The position numbers and the translations under genes were made by a program. From positions 14,262,501 through 14,326,500 of the forward strand of contig NC_135247.1 in assembly GCF_947623445.1 (NCBI RefSeq): a stretch of DNA of 64,000 nt, in the 5' to 3' direction. A model generated the notes under the pieces. The model ran no database searches. It was not told the origin of the DNA and was given only the letters and a program-made list of their open reading frames with translations. Positions 1 to 10,305 of this stretch are shown piece by piece. Numbering within the stretch: position 1 is the first letter of the stretch; the number at the start of each line of letters is the position of its first letter. This DNA comes from Clavelina lepadiformis (taxonomy: Eukaryota; Chordata; Ascidiacea; Aplousobranchia; Clavelinidae).

Positions 1-206
1 TTCCCAATGTAACCAGCATACGCTGTAAATAGCGGAATATTATGTCGTCCAAGAATATTGGATGCTGAAGTGATGCTCCAAATCGGCAAAAATATGTTCA
101 GTCATAACTTTTCGTTGTCAGTGATCCACAAAAACAGCGTTATTGAAATTGTATACAGATACGTACCGTAATTATTCTAAGCAATAAAACTATATTATAT
201 TCCCAG

Positions 207-533
207 ATATATGGTGAAGAACAAGCCGCAGCTGAGGTTTTAGAGAACTTTCATAAACAGGTCATGTCACACAACACTCCAGATCAACAGCCTCAGACCA
301 AGAGTATTACGTCTGAGTGGAATAGAAAGGTGACAGCAAAGAATTGTGCCTTCACGAGCTTGACTGTTTACCTTATACATTGCGCTTCATCTGTTGCACC
401 TTTTCTCTATTTCGATCTATGTTGCATGGGAGTTGAAGGTGAATTTTGGATGGCAACGATGAAAATTAAGTGTCTTCCTGTAATTACATTGCAGATTACT
501 GAGAAATCCGATTTTGTTGAATATATGCCTTAG
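207..533 (+). CDS. 3' end of an unrecognised protein-coding gene (two exons, partial)
   Basis: Two short exons join cleanly. The first (207-329) follows a pyrimidine-rich acceptor ending CCCAG and stops at AAG before a GTGACA donor. The second (495-533) follows TTACATTGCAG and ends in TAG. Both junctions are phase 0. The joined tail reads IYGEEQAAAEVLENFHKQ, continues through a Gln/Thr-rich stretch and SEWNRK, and ends ITEKSDFVEYMP. It is hydrophilic and probably helical at first, with no membrane segment or motif I recognise. Earlier exons would lie left of the window. No canonical AATAAA was seen just downstream. The call rests on the splice grammar and open frame alone. Confidence 0.4.
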   Translation: MYGEEQAAAEVLENFHKQVMSHNTPDQQPQTKSITSEWNRKVTAKNCAFTSLTVYLIHCASSVAPFLYFDLCCMGVEGEFWMATMKIKCLPVITLQITEKSDFVEYMP

Positions 534-1424
534 CCCTCAGTAATGCATTTGATTGTCTTTTATGCCCAACATGAGAAGTAGACAATGTAGCATGACCGAG
601 TGGTCTAAAACTTGTAATATATTTCCTTCAAATAAGTGGTTCAAGCTGTAAATGGTAAAGCCAAATAACTGTCATTCAGATTTATATGTTGAATTAGAAA
701 ACACCATTTTTGCATTACCAATTTGTTTAGAAATGAGACCCAGACCCTATTACCCTTAGGCCTCAAGTAGCTTGAGCTTAAGATTGCTTTTATCATCTTC
801 ATTTGGCCTTTTAAATGCAATCTTGCAAGGATTTTGTGATGTTTGTTGGAAATAACAACCTTGATAACATCTGACAGCGAAACAAGCAAGAACTTAAAAC
901 TAGTTCTATATTTAAACAATCGACCGTTTAATAACATATGACAAATACAGAAATACTTGCTCTTTTACCACATTACATGGTCATCAATCGAAAACCAAAC
1001 TTACACAGTCTATATATTAAAAGTGTAGCATACAAAGACGCATCACGCACCACTCGTAAGTTGTAAATAATAGCAACCAATGTGCAATGTAAGAACATAA
1101 GGGTATCAACAAAACTTCAACTTAGAAATTTAAAAGATATTTTCACAAGAAGTACAAGGCAAGGCAAGCATAGTCATCCTCAACAAAAAGCACTTTTTAA
1201 ACAACGCAAAGTTCCTGAAAATGCATAAGGCAATAATAAACGTCATGCAAACTTACAAGAAAATTAATTTGATCATATTTTCAAATCTACTGCTGTTTAA
1301 AGCATTCCACAATTAAAAACAACCAGCAATGGTTATAAAAGATACACACTGACTAGTACAATCAAGGGGGTATAGCAAACACGTTTCCACACCAACAGAA
1401 TTTTTGTGTTTCATGTTAAAGGGA
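534..1424. other. intergenic / UTR stretch, nothing recognised
   Basis: AT-rich sequence between two convergent genes. It probably holds the 3' UTRs of the partial gene on the left and of the GMP reductase on the right. An open frame at 641-937 (-) has no recognisable domain. Confidence 0.5.
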
Positions 1425-2465
1425 TTAATGCCCATACATTGAATTCCACTGCTGCGTAACTCGAATAAACGTGGTTCTGCGAGTGAGTTCCTTTAATTTT
1501 GCAGCCCCAACATATGTGCAAGTAGAACGTACTCCACCAAGAATGTCAAGAAGTGTTGCAGAAACATCACCGCGATACGGGACTTCAACAGTTTTGCCTT
1601 CAGACGCACGATAGTTTGCCACACCACCAATATGCTTTACCATAGCAGTGCTTGAACTCATACCATAGAAGAGCTTGAGTTTTTTTCCATCTTTTACAAT
1701 GGTCTCTCCTCCTGATTGATCATGCCCTGCAAATAAACCACCAATCATGACAAAATCTGCACCAGCTCCAAACGCTTTTGCAACATCTCCTGGGCACGTG
1801 CAACCTCCATCTGATATGATATGTCCACCAAGACCATGTGCGGCGTCACTACATTCTATTACAGCACTTATTTGAGGGTAACCAACACCAGTTTTTTTTC
1901 TAGTTGTGCACACTGAACCCGGTCCGATTCCCACTTTGATGACATCAGCACCAGCCAAAATAAGCTCCTCTACCATCTCACCAGTAACAACATTGCCAGC
2001 CAAGATTGTGTGAGATGGAAATCTCGCTCTAACTTTTTTCACATACTCCACAAAATGTTCGGAATAGCCATTGGCAATATCAATGCAGATAAATTTTATT
2101 TGTTCAATATTTGTTAATATTTGAATCACCTTATCCAAGTCTGCATCGCTAGTCCCAGAACTAACAGCAATGTTGTCCAAACACTCAGCATGTTCCTTGG
2201 AAAAATTAAGCCATTCTTCAAGAGTGTAGTGCTTGTGAATGGCAACAAAGGCATCATGTTTACGAAACGTAGCCGCCATTTCAAAAGTTCCCGTTGTGTC
2301 CATGTTGGCAGCCATTATAGGAACTCCAACATATGTTTGACCAGAATTCCTAAACTTTATGTGGCGAGTCATATCCACTTGTTTACGACTGCGCAGTGTA
2401 CTCCGCTTGGGACGAAGCAGAACATCTTTGAAGTCCAGTTTAATGTCATTATCTATACGTGGCAT
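1425..2465 (-). CDS. GMPR: GMP reductase, intronless
   Basis: A single uninterrupted 346-residue frame matches animal GMP reductase (345-348 residues in vertebrates) from end to end. The enzyme reduces GMP to IMP and ammonia with NADPH, linking guanine and adenine nucleotide pools in the cytosol. It has the IMPDH/GMPR TIM-barrel fold. Visible landmarks are the start [20 protein letters not shown], the active-site loop [10 protein letters not shown] with Cys186 and Thr188, the phosphate-binding [19 protein letters not shown] at about 219-237, [10 protein letters not shown], and RASEG with Glu289, the proposed proton-relay acid. All key residues are intact, so it is probably functional. The absence of introns stands out, because every other complete gene here has 3 to 24 exons. 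The frame's only sensible start is ATG at 2465. Confidence 0.96.
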   Translation of the reverse strand: MPRIDNDIKLDFKDVLLRPKRSTLRSRKQVDMTRHIKFRNSGQTYVGVPIMAANMDTTGTFEMAATFRKHDAFVAIHKHYTLEEWLNFSKEHAECLDNIAVSSGTSDADLDKVIQILTNIEQIKFICIDIANGYSEHFVEYVKKVRARFPSHTILAGNVVTGEMVEELILAGADVIKVGIGPGSVCTTRKKTGVGYPQISAVIECSDAAHGLGGHIISDGGCTCPGDVAKAFGAGADFVMIGGLFAGHDQSGGETIVKDGKKLKLFYGMSSSTAMVKHIGGVANYRASEGKTVEVPYRGDVSATLLDILGGVRSTCTYVGAAKLKELTRRTTFIRVTQQWNSMYGH

Positions 2466-3247
2466 CTTGAATTTCTCTGGTTACACTGTTACATGCAGGT
2501 ATGATAATTTGTCACTCTACTTTTATCGTCAACTAAAAACAAATGCTGAACAATACCAATTAACAAACTTTCTGTTTTGGCTAAAACAAATGAAACCAAG
2601 AGGAAGCTATTTCGACAACCTACTTATTTTAGTATATCATAAGACAAGAGACTTGTAAAAGCTAGCCTGGTCAACTTTTACCTGGCTTAGCCTATCTAAT
2701 TCTAAGTAAATAAGTAGCCTGAGAATGTGAGTGAGTGCTAAAGTATAAGACACAGGTGGCCTACATGTTCTTAGTTTACACTTCTCACATCAACTTTAAT
2801 TTTCACACCATTAACCGTTGACACGAAACAGCCTGACAGCTGTTTCACCTCCAAAGCGAAAGCCGTGCTGTATTTTGCTGATCACCATGCATAACAAACC
2901 ATACATTTCAGGTGGTTGACCAACAGCAGTTTCAACTGAGCACATGCTAAATTTTCATCATAACGCAGCATGCTGTTTTTGAGTAGCATCATAGAAATCT
3001 AACAACAATCTAGTTATTCTATGGAAGCACCAAAATTTAATTTAGGATTTAAAATTTAAATAAATTTATAATATGTTGGAATTGATTGTTGCAATATCTA
3101 TTCACAATAGGTTATTATTGTTTCATAATAGCAAAACATTGGCAAATGTTTATTAAACTAACACATGACGAAAGTGCATTAAAAACTGAATTAACTTTGT
3201 GTAGCTGCGGCTGCAATTATAGCCGTGTTTAGCATAGAGCTAGGCCA
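2466..3247. other. intergenic, upstream of the GMP reductase
   Basis: AT-rich with no coding signal. The GMP reductase promoter should lie in its left part. Just 5' of that gene's ATG there are acceptor-like TGTAACAG and TGTAACCAG strings on the - strand. They could mark a 5' UTR intron or a trans-splice acceptor, which I cannot resolve. Confidence 0.4.
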
Positions 3248-3598
3248 TAGGGATTTGCCGCGAGAAAGATTGTTCAATGACGTGTGATTCCGAATTTCCT
3301 GAAGTTTGACACGAATGAATCCTAATTCTATTTCTATAAGCATGAAAAGCCCGAAACGATAAAATTTCACCTAAAAGCCTGCAGATGTAACATGAGGTAG
3401 GTCAGTGGCGTAGCAGCCACTTGGCGGTTCTGGCTCTGCGCCAGGGGCGGCAGGCTGCAAGGGGGCGGCAAAATGAGGCTGCACAGTGCACGCAGCACGA
3501 GAATTAAAAAAAATGCAGCGGTAAACGAGCTAATTTGTTACGATTTGGTCCCACAAACCAAGAAAACTGGGGAAGGTGAACCAGTCCTGGGCATTTAA

Positions 3599-4910
3599 CA
3601 CTAGAAGGACGGGGCGCGTCAATTGACGCATTTTCAACCTAAGTGCATCTATAACTTTTAAGTGGGGCATCGCACAACCGTGATATTTCCTGACTTTTCC
3701 TACATTAGTGTTAGGTAACTAACCCATGAATATGAAGTTTTTATTTTACCGGTAGAGATAATTAACGTGGTCACTACCTAGAAGGAGGGGGCGCGTCAAT
3801 TGACGCATTGTTACTTCACACTACAAAAACCAGTTCTCGCAATAGAGAGCAATGTTTTGTTTCTGCTGATAATTACAGGTTTATCGAATTAGGTCACAGC
3901 TGCCAGCACAGGGGTGTAACGAACGTGTTGACAAACTATGCAAGTCGACTTTTCCGCAAAACAGAGTAGTTTCGTCACAAGCGCAGCCTAATATCGGAAT
4001 TTTTGAAGTTTATCGAAGCGTAAGTGTAGTAAGAGTTTCTTAGTTAGATAAATTAGATGAATTAGATAAATTCGTCGGCTTTGGTGGTTGCTCGTGGCAT
4101 GACAGGAGGACGCAATTTCCCTGTGAAGAGTTTGTGGGGGAATTCGTGGGGATGTCCGATGTTTTCCCAAACCATGGCAAGAGACAGGTTTCTGGAGCTC
4201 ATACGATTCCTTCGCTTCGATCTGAAGACGGAAAGGCGAAGGAATCTATTGCATGATAAATTTGCACTCGCTTCACAACTTTGGAACAGTTTTATATCAA
4301 TCTGCCAAAAATCACTCATTCCACAGTGGAAGATAACTGTGGATGAACAACTATTGCCGTGTAAGGCACGCTGCAAGTTCATCCAATATATGGCCAATAA
4401 ACCAGACAAGTTTGGTCTAAAGTTCTGGCTGACAGTTGACGTCGAAAACAAATATTTATTCAACGGTTTTCCTTACGTTGGAAAAGATGACGCAAGGAGC
4501 CCCCAAGGGAGTGTGCCCACCGACGTTGTACTGAAACTCATGGCTCCGCTTTTTCAAGGAGGTTACAACATCACTTGCGATAATTTTTTCACCTCACTTG
4601 ACCTGGCGTTGCGACTTGCGGAAAAGAAGTGCAGCCTCGTAGGGACAATGCACCAGAACAGGAGAGAAGGCCCAAAAGAGTGCAAGAAGATAAAGAAGTT
4701 ACGTGAAACAGAAGTGTTTAGGCACGACGGCTTGTATTTTCAATGCGATTGCTTTTGTTAATTAAAATGGACATAGCGGACATGCGATAGAAGTAGTTTT
4801 TTCGGAGCAACAGCACAGTTTTCTCAACAAAAAACGTTAGATTTGGGCCGTTTTGACCTTTTGACGCACTCCGTCCTTCTAGGTATACGAAAATTGTCGT
4901 CCTTCTAGTG
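3599..4910 (+). mobile_element. piggyBac-like element with TTAA target duplication
   Basis: The ends are perfect 13-bp inverted repeats: CACTAGAAGGACG at 3599-3611 and CGTCCTTCTAGTG at 4898-4910. Each is flanked by TTAA (3595-3598 and 4911-4914), the obligatory piggyBac target site. Subterminal repeats are present: a second CGTCCTTCTAG at 4872-4882, and a repeated CGCGTCAATTGACGCATT on the left at about 3618 and 3792. At 1312 bp it is shorter than autonomous members of the family (about 2.4 kb or more). It encodes only the middle of a transposase, so it is an internally deleted, non-autonomous copy. Confidence 0.93.
4099..4761 (+). pseudogene. truncated piggyBac transposase (DDE_Tnp_1_7 type)
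   Basis: The open frame gives a 226-residue central fragment of a PGBD-type transposase. Recognisable parts are FSQTMARDRFLELIRFLRFD, then ITVDEQLLPCKAR containing the first catalytic Asp, and ITCDNFFTSLDLA with the second. The frame stops before the region holding the third catalytic Asp and the C-terminal Cys-rich DNA-binding domain. Upstream the frame is closed by a TAG near 4055, and the first in-frame ATG is at 4099. It is enzymatically dead as it stands, although both element ends are intact and could be mobilised in trans. Confidence 0.85.
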
Positions 4911-5008
4911 TTAAACGTTTAATTGTAAACTTTTAAGTTGTTATTAATTGTAAACGTTTAAATGACAGGTTGTGATTAAATTTATACAAGTGTTAATTTA
5001 GACTCGAA

Positions 5009-7578
5009 AATGAAACGTGTCAAAGAGAGTGGAGCTTTTTTTGTAAAGAAGAAGAAAGCAAGAGAGCTGAATTAAAAAAGCACAAGGGAGCTATGCTAAA
5101 ATTTGTAACCTCTTCTGGTTCAAATGTTTCTTTAACATTACCAGAGAACGATTCGAATGATAACCCAGACAATAACGCTGAGCTCCAGAGAGATACTGAA
5201 AAGATCAGCTTATCAGCAGAAACGCAAGAAACAGGGTCTATCAAGAGTAATACCAATAATGAAATCAATTATGCATTGCCAGTTATAGATGGAGACGAAG
5301 GTGAAAATAACGACGAAGCAGTTGCAGTAGTCAACAATTTGCCCAATGATGTGGCCTCTTCGCCTGAAGTTATAGGTCACCATTTGAGAGTTGAACTAGT
5401 CAAAGCAGGACCAGAAAAGTATCAAAACAAGGATGGCCCATTTGCTTCCAGCAGCAGAATAATTAAAGTTGGAGATAGCACTAAACTTGAACGAAGAAGT
5501 GTTTCCAAAGAATGGTTCTATAAAATACTCAAAAACGGTGACAGAATTTTGAGAAGTTGGTTATTATTTTCGAAAAAGGAATCGGGATTTCATTGTTATT
5601 GTTGTAAGTTGTTCCATTTTACTGGCTATGCTTTATTTATCACAAAATGTTTCAATGATTTTTGGCATTTAAATCCACGCATATTTGAGCATGAGAATTC
5701 CAAAATCCACAAAGAATGCATGGAAAAATGGAAAGAGCTTGCAATGAGACTACAATTGTAACAAACAATTGACAAGAACATGCAGAAACATATGGATGAA
5801 GAGCGAAAAAAGTGGAAAGCAATTTTAGAAAGCGTTGTTGATGTCATTTTATTTCTAAGTAAGCAAAATCTTCCTTTTCGAGGACATCATGAAGCTTTTG
5901 AATCCAACAACCAAGGGAATTTTTAGAGACAGTGAAGCTTCTGGCAAAATATAGTCCCGTACTCAGCAAACACCTTTCTGATATTCATATTTCTAAGAAG
6001 ATGACAACTACTTATCTTTCTCCCACTATTCAAAATGAGCTAATTTTGCTTCTCGGTAAAAAAAACATCGTTCTTGAAAAGGTGCGCGAAGCTAAATATT
6101 TTGCGATTATGTGCGACAGTACTCCGGACATATCACATACTGATCAGATGACTCTTATAGTCAGATATGTAACAATCAAAAACAGTATTGCCCAACTGAA
6201 GGAATCGTTTTTGAATTTCTTTCCGTTGAGCGGAAAAACGGCAGCTGAAATTTCTCAATCTATTCTAGATGAACATGAACTAAACAACTTAGATGTGATG
6301 ATGTGTAGGGGACAAGGCTACGACAACGCATCTACTATGTCGGGAATTCATACTGGAGTTCAGCAAAAAATCAAAAACATAAATCCAAAAGCACTATTCG
6401 TACCGTGTGGAAATCACACACTGAATCTTGCAGGTGTTCATCCCGTCGGATCGTCGCAATTAAGCGACAGATTTTTTGCTGTTTTAGAAAGATTGTATGT
6501 TTTTTTTCTGCCTCTACTCATAGATGGGATGTCCTTCTAAACTAAAGCATGCGCCAATCGCGCTGAAGCGAGTGATTGATACGCGATGGAGCGCACATCA
6601 CGCTGCTGTAAAGGCCCTTCATGCAGGTTTTGATGAGATTATGGATGCTCTAGAGTCTAGAGGAACTATGTAATCCAAACGAAAATCTTAATACACGAGG
6701 TGACGCTCATAGTATTCTAGAAGCGATTCAGAATTTTTCTTTCTTTTCCTTCTTATGTTTTTGGAAAGTAAACCTGCGAGAATCTCATGATATTCAAACT
6801 TACTTGCAGCAAAAAGGACTGCTGTTAGCGCAATGCTCTAACAAGATGAAAGCGTTTGTCAACTTTTTAGTGGAAGAACGAGATAATCTGGTTAAAGGTT
6901 CTGTGGATGCAGCGATCAAAAAATGCACAGAGTTAGCTGGAGATTCCAGTTGAAGATCGGAGAGTTCGCAGAAAAAAGAGAATGCCTGGCGAACACGTAG
7001 AAGATGCTGGCCTTAGTGTTGTTGGAGAAGTAAGACGATGCATGTTTCAAGCATTGGACAGATTTAAACTTGAAGCTGAAACTAGGTTTACCGGCATACA
7101 CCACTTGAATGATATGTTTGGATTTATGAATCCTCACGCGTTGCTGCAAAGCGAAAGTCACAATGGATTGACCAACGCTTTTAAAAGCACTTATGACGAT
7201 GAGGTGGACTTTTTGGAGTTAGCTGTGGAAATTGACAGATTTAAGAGGCTGGTGCGAAGCAGTGAAACCACGTTTGATCGTAATGCAACAGCGTTTGATG
7301 TTTTACAGTGGTTAGCTAAATCACACCTACTTGATTCGACACCATATTTATGCTTGTGTCTGAAACTTTATCTTACCATTCGTGTTTCAATTGCGAGCTG
7401 TGAGAGGAGTTTCTCAAAGCTCAAAATGATAAAGTCCTATTTACGTTCTACCATGAATGATGATCGGCTATCAGCTCTATCGATTCTTTCTATAGAGAGA
7501 GACTACGTTCAAAAACTTGATTTTGAAGATATTATTGCTGATTTTGCTTCGGCGAAAGCTCGAAAAGTTCAATTTTGA
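5009..7578 (+). pseudogene. degenerate hAT transposase (ZMYM/DUF4371-type), broken by stops and frameshifts
   Basis: Three frames together cover a standard hAT protein. The first begins MKRVKESGAFFVKKKK at 5009 and shifts frame near 5066. It then runs to 5761 through a TTF/ZMYM-like region (RSVSKEWFYK, RSWLLFSKKES, CYCCKLF). An in-frame stop at 5759-5761 interrupts it, and the frame reopens to about 5922 before another shift. The second (5932-6540) is the DUF4371 region with FAIMCDSTPDISHTDQM and a catalytic-core-like CRGQGYDNASTMSG. The third (about 6982-7578) holds the C-terminal hAT dimerisation domain (SIASCERSFSKLKMIKSYLR). The several independent lesions mean it is not translated intact. 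Confidence 0.88.
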
Positions 7579-8060
7579 GGCGGCTATTAATCTTTTATTT
7601 GCCTAATACATTTGTTCTCCATATTTTGTCTTTTATTTTAGGCCTTAACGCTGAGACAGTGAGGCTTCTTTCTCAAGCAATATAGAACTTCTGAGACGCG
7701 GCACATTATTTGTAATTATTTTTATTGAAAAGATTGCTTGAACATGAACATTTGAACATTTCAAAATTTGCTGCAGTCTACATAGGGCGGCATTTTCAAC
7801 GAAAGCCAGGGGCGGAAGCACATGCTCCTACGCCACTAGGTAGGTGTAATCGTTAAATAAATTACAGTACTTTATTTCGAGAAAATAATGTTTATATTGC
7901 GATTGAGAAAGCAAAATCATTAGGTAAAAGTCCTTCATCGTAAAAATGTTGACCCTACTTTAGCTCAGCCAGAAAATTATCATTATTTTTTGATATCGAT
8001 AAATTTTCAAATAATTTTGTGTTCGGTTTCGCCACTATTGATATTCAAGGTGGCAAATGT

Positions 8061-9015
8061 TCCATACAGACTGTAGTGGCTTTAGGATGAGGCGAGCGAG
8101 ACCCTATATCTGTATACGCGCTCTAAAAAAACACTGCGCATGAATATTATTGTTAACTGGTCGCATTTTTTCGGTACATGAGTGATTCACTGGTTCTTGA
8201 TAGTTAATTAAGTAATTTTTGTCTAGCTAATTAGCTGTATGAATTGTGTTTAGAATAGGGGAAAGTTGTGAAAATCGAACCTCCGTGTGAATTCGTTCCA
8301 TCCTGCTTTGAGATTACTTTCATATAATTTGATTCTCAAACGCTCACGTAATTTTAAGACATCTTTTTTGTAATTTAATAGTATATTGGTGTTTCATTTT
8401 ACTTAGACTTTATTTCCTTTCGAGTTTTTCTTATTACAAAGTTATCACGGCGTCATCCACACCAATCACGGTGAGAGAATCCAATGAATCTTCCATCAAT
8501 CAAAGTCTGTAAGGATTCTCAAGAAGATCATTCTGAGATTACTGATCGGGTCTGGTTAGATCATTTTAGCTCCATGTTTGTTTTTATTTCCAAACTGATT
8601 TGCTTCCAAGCATGTTCTTCCAAAGGCTCAGTGTGTGTGTTTTTTACTTTAACATCAGCTCCAGCTCCAGCTTATGTTAATTGAACATTATAAAATTTAA
8701 AAAAAAGCTTGTGACGGTCCCCGGTTATAGACAAAAATTTTAGTATGCTATATTTCACATTTCAATTATATTTTGCAGTTCATCACTAAATAGCTGACTA
8801 TTGCTATAAAAATATTGAACAACCAACCTTGCAAACCTAGTAAAAAGTAGTAGGCCTATTAGGTTGTTAAAATACCGAAGTACACTGCTTGACCTCAACC
8901 AGCTACCGGCGCTTTTGGAAACACAGTGGTCACTGGAACGGATGATTCAAAAGCTTCACAGTATTTAACTCTACTTTAGTTCAGCATGTAAATAGACCGC
9001 TACTGCACCTATTAG
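8061..9015. other. intergenic, nothing recognised
   Basis: AT-rich sequence without splice-supported open frames. A 66-residue open frame at 8484-8684 has no domain and no supporting signals. Confidence 0.5.
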
Positions 9016-9489
9016 CATAGGTGGGCAGTACCGCGGTATTATAGTACCGAATTACTGCACTGTGGTTTTTTTTCAGTACCGAATCTCTGTACAGAATTAC
9101 TTTTTTAAAGAAATTTCCGTCGGTCCCAGTAGCCTACTCGGTAGTTATTACGTGGTAGTATTTTTTCAAAAATACATATTAACTAATCCTTAATACTAAT
9201 TTTAGCATCTGTTGATCTTTTTTAATCTAGAAATGACAAGTAAAATCGCATGCGATTAACGTCACATATGTTTTGACCTGGAGTAACCTTTACCCGGGGC
9301 ATAATAGCGGCAAACATTGCATTTGCAGCAGCATCTTTTGCACAAAAAGTACCGGTACCGAGTACCGAAAAGTACCGAACTACTTTTTTGAAATAGTACC
9401 GAATACCGGAACCGTCGGTACATTTTTGCCAAGTACCGGTACCGTTACCGACGGTAGCCTACTTTCAAAGTACCGACTGCCCATCTCTG
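9016..9489. mobile_element. non-autonomous hAT-like MITE rich in GTACCG motifs
   Basis: The left end is CATAGGTGGGCAGTACCG and the right end, read in reverse complement, is CAGAGATGGGCAGTCGGTAC. This resembles the widespread hAT terminus CAGAGATGGGCA. Flanking octamers CCTATTAG (9008-9015) and TCTATTGG (9490-9497) match at 6 of 8 positions, an aged target duplication. The interior repeats GTACCG or its complement more than a dozen times. No coding capacity. Confidence 0.7.
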
Positions 9490-10305
9490 TCTATTGGACA
9501 ATTTACCTTCTGTGAAAAAATTATCTTGTAACAGATTGTACTAGGCATTTGGATTTGAACAGGGTTTTTGCAAAAATTAACTTGTTTTTCTAACTGGGTA
9601 TCAGTATCCAACAGTGATTTGGACAGTTAAAATTAGGTTTTTTGTAATTTCATTGTTTTAATGTAAAAAGTTAATAGGCTGCAGCGCATATTTAGAAAAG
9701 ACTTCCACGTTATTGTTTGTAGTTTTTTTGCTATAAACTTTTAGTTTAACGCAATACTGTAATAATTCTTCGAAGAAAACGAAAACTGGGAAAGTTAACC
9801 AGGTATGATTTCTATGACAAGTATTTTTCTATGTATGTATGTATGGATGGGTATTTCTTCTAAAAAGCATGGTAGGGTTAGTAGGCTACCATTGACTGTA
9901 GTCTATACTCTATAGGACTTTTCAGGAAAGAAATTTTTATGCGACCCCTTGATGGAATAATGGGTAGCCTATTCACGTTAATGATGTTAAAATAGTGGTT
10001 TTCAACCTTTTTCGTACCGCGGCCCTTTTAGCAGCCCCTTCCAAAATAATGCAGTTATGTACACACAATAATAGGCTAACACAAGTACAATTAAAAATAA
10101 GGTAAAAGGAATGTATGAAAGGTTCCAATAAATAAATCTAAAACGTAGCGTCAGTGAGATGGCTGGTGCTGTCTCTTGGAGACAAGCTCGTCTATGCGTG
10201 GCACCGCTGTTGATAAAGCACACCTCAAACAATCCAAAAAAGTAACTGTACTGAAATAAAAGAACTGTGTAAAAGGAAACAATGCAATCCTTAGTTAAAG
10301 GTAGA
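9490..10305. other. intergenic with a hAT-end-like fragment
   Basis: Around 9992-10025 the string AGTGGTTTTCAACCTTTTT followed by CGTACCGCGGCCC resembles a hAT terminus, but I could not find its partner end. The rest shows nothing recognisable apart from a short (TATG)n run near 9835. Confidence 0.35.

Larger units (their letters stand above)
3403..7837 (+). mobile_element. hAT-superfamily transposon with degenerate transposase, itself carrying a piggyBac insertion
   Basis: The left end starts CAGTGGCGTAG and the right end finishes CTACGCCACT, forming terminal inverted repeats. The 8-bp sequence AGGTAGGT lies immediately outside both ends (3395-3402 and 7838-7845), the target duplication size typical of hAT. 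The subterminal regions also mirror each other (GGGGCGGCA on the left, GGGCGGCATTTT on the right). Without the nested piggyBac the element would be about 3.1 kb, normal for an autonomous hAT. Its transposase is broken (separate entry). Confidence 0.88.
3248..8060. mobile_element. MITE copy split by a nested hAT element
   Basis: The flanks of the hAT element at 3403-7837 match the MITE at 44314-44738 piece by piece. On the left are TAGGGATTTGCCGCGAG, the CGAATGAATCC block and the AAAATTTCA block; on the right are TGTAATCG(A/T)TAAA, AAAGCAAAATC and TTAGGTAAA, in the same order. The two halves (about 3248-3394 and 7846-8060) are therefore one older MITE into which the hAT inserted. Its right end has decayed, so the outer boundary near 8060 is approximate. 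Confidence 0.7.

Noticed and set aside
641..937. 98-residue - strand ORF downstream of GMP reductase
   Set aside because: AT-rich chance frame without domain, start context or splice support.
2121..2658. Two + strand ORFs over the 5' part of GMP reductase
   Set aside because: They overlap the strongly conserved GMP reductase frame in antisense and show no domain.
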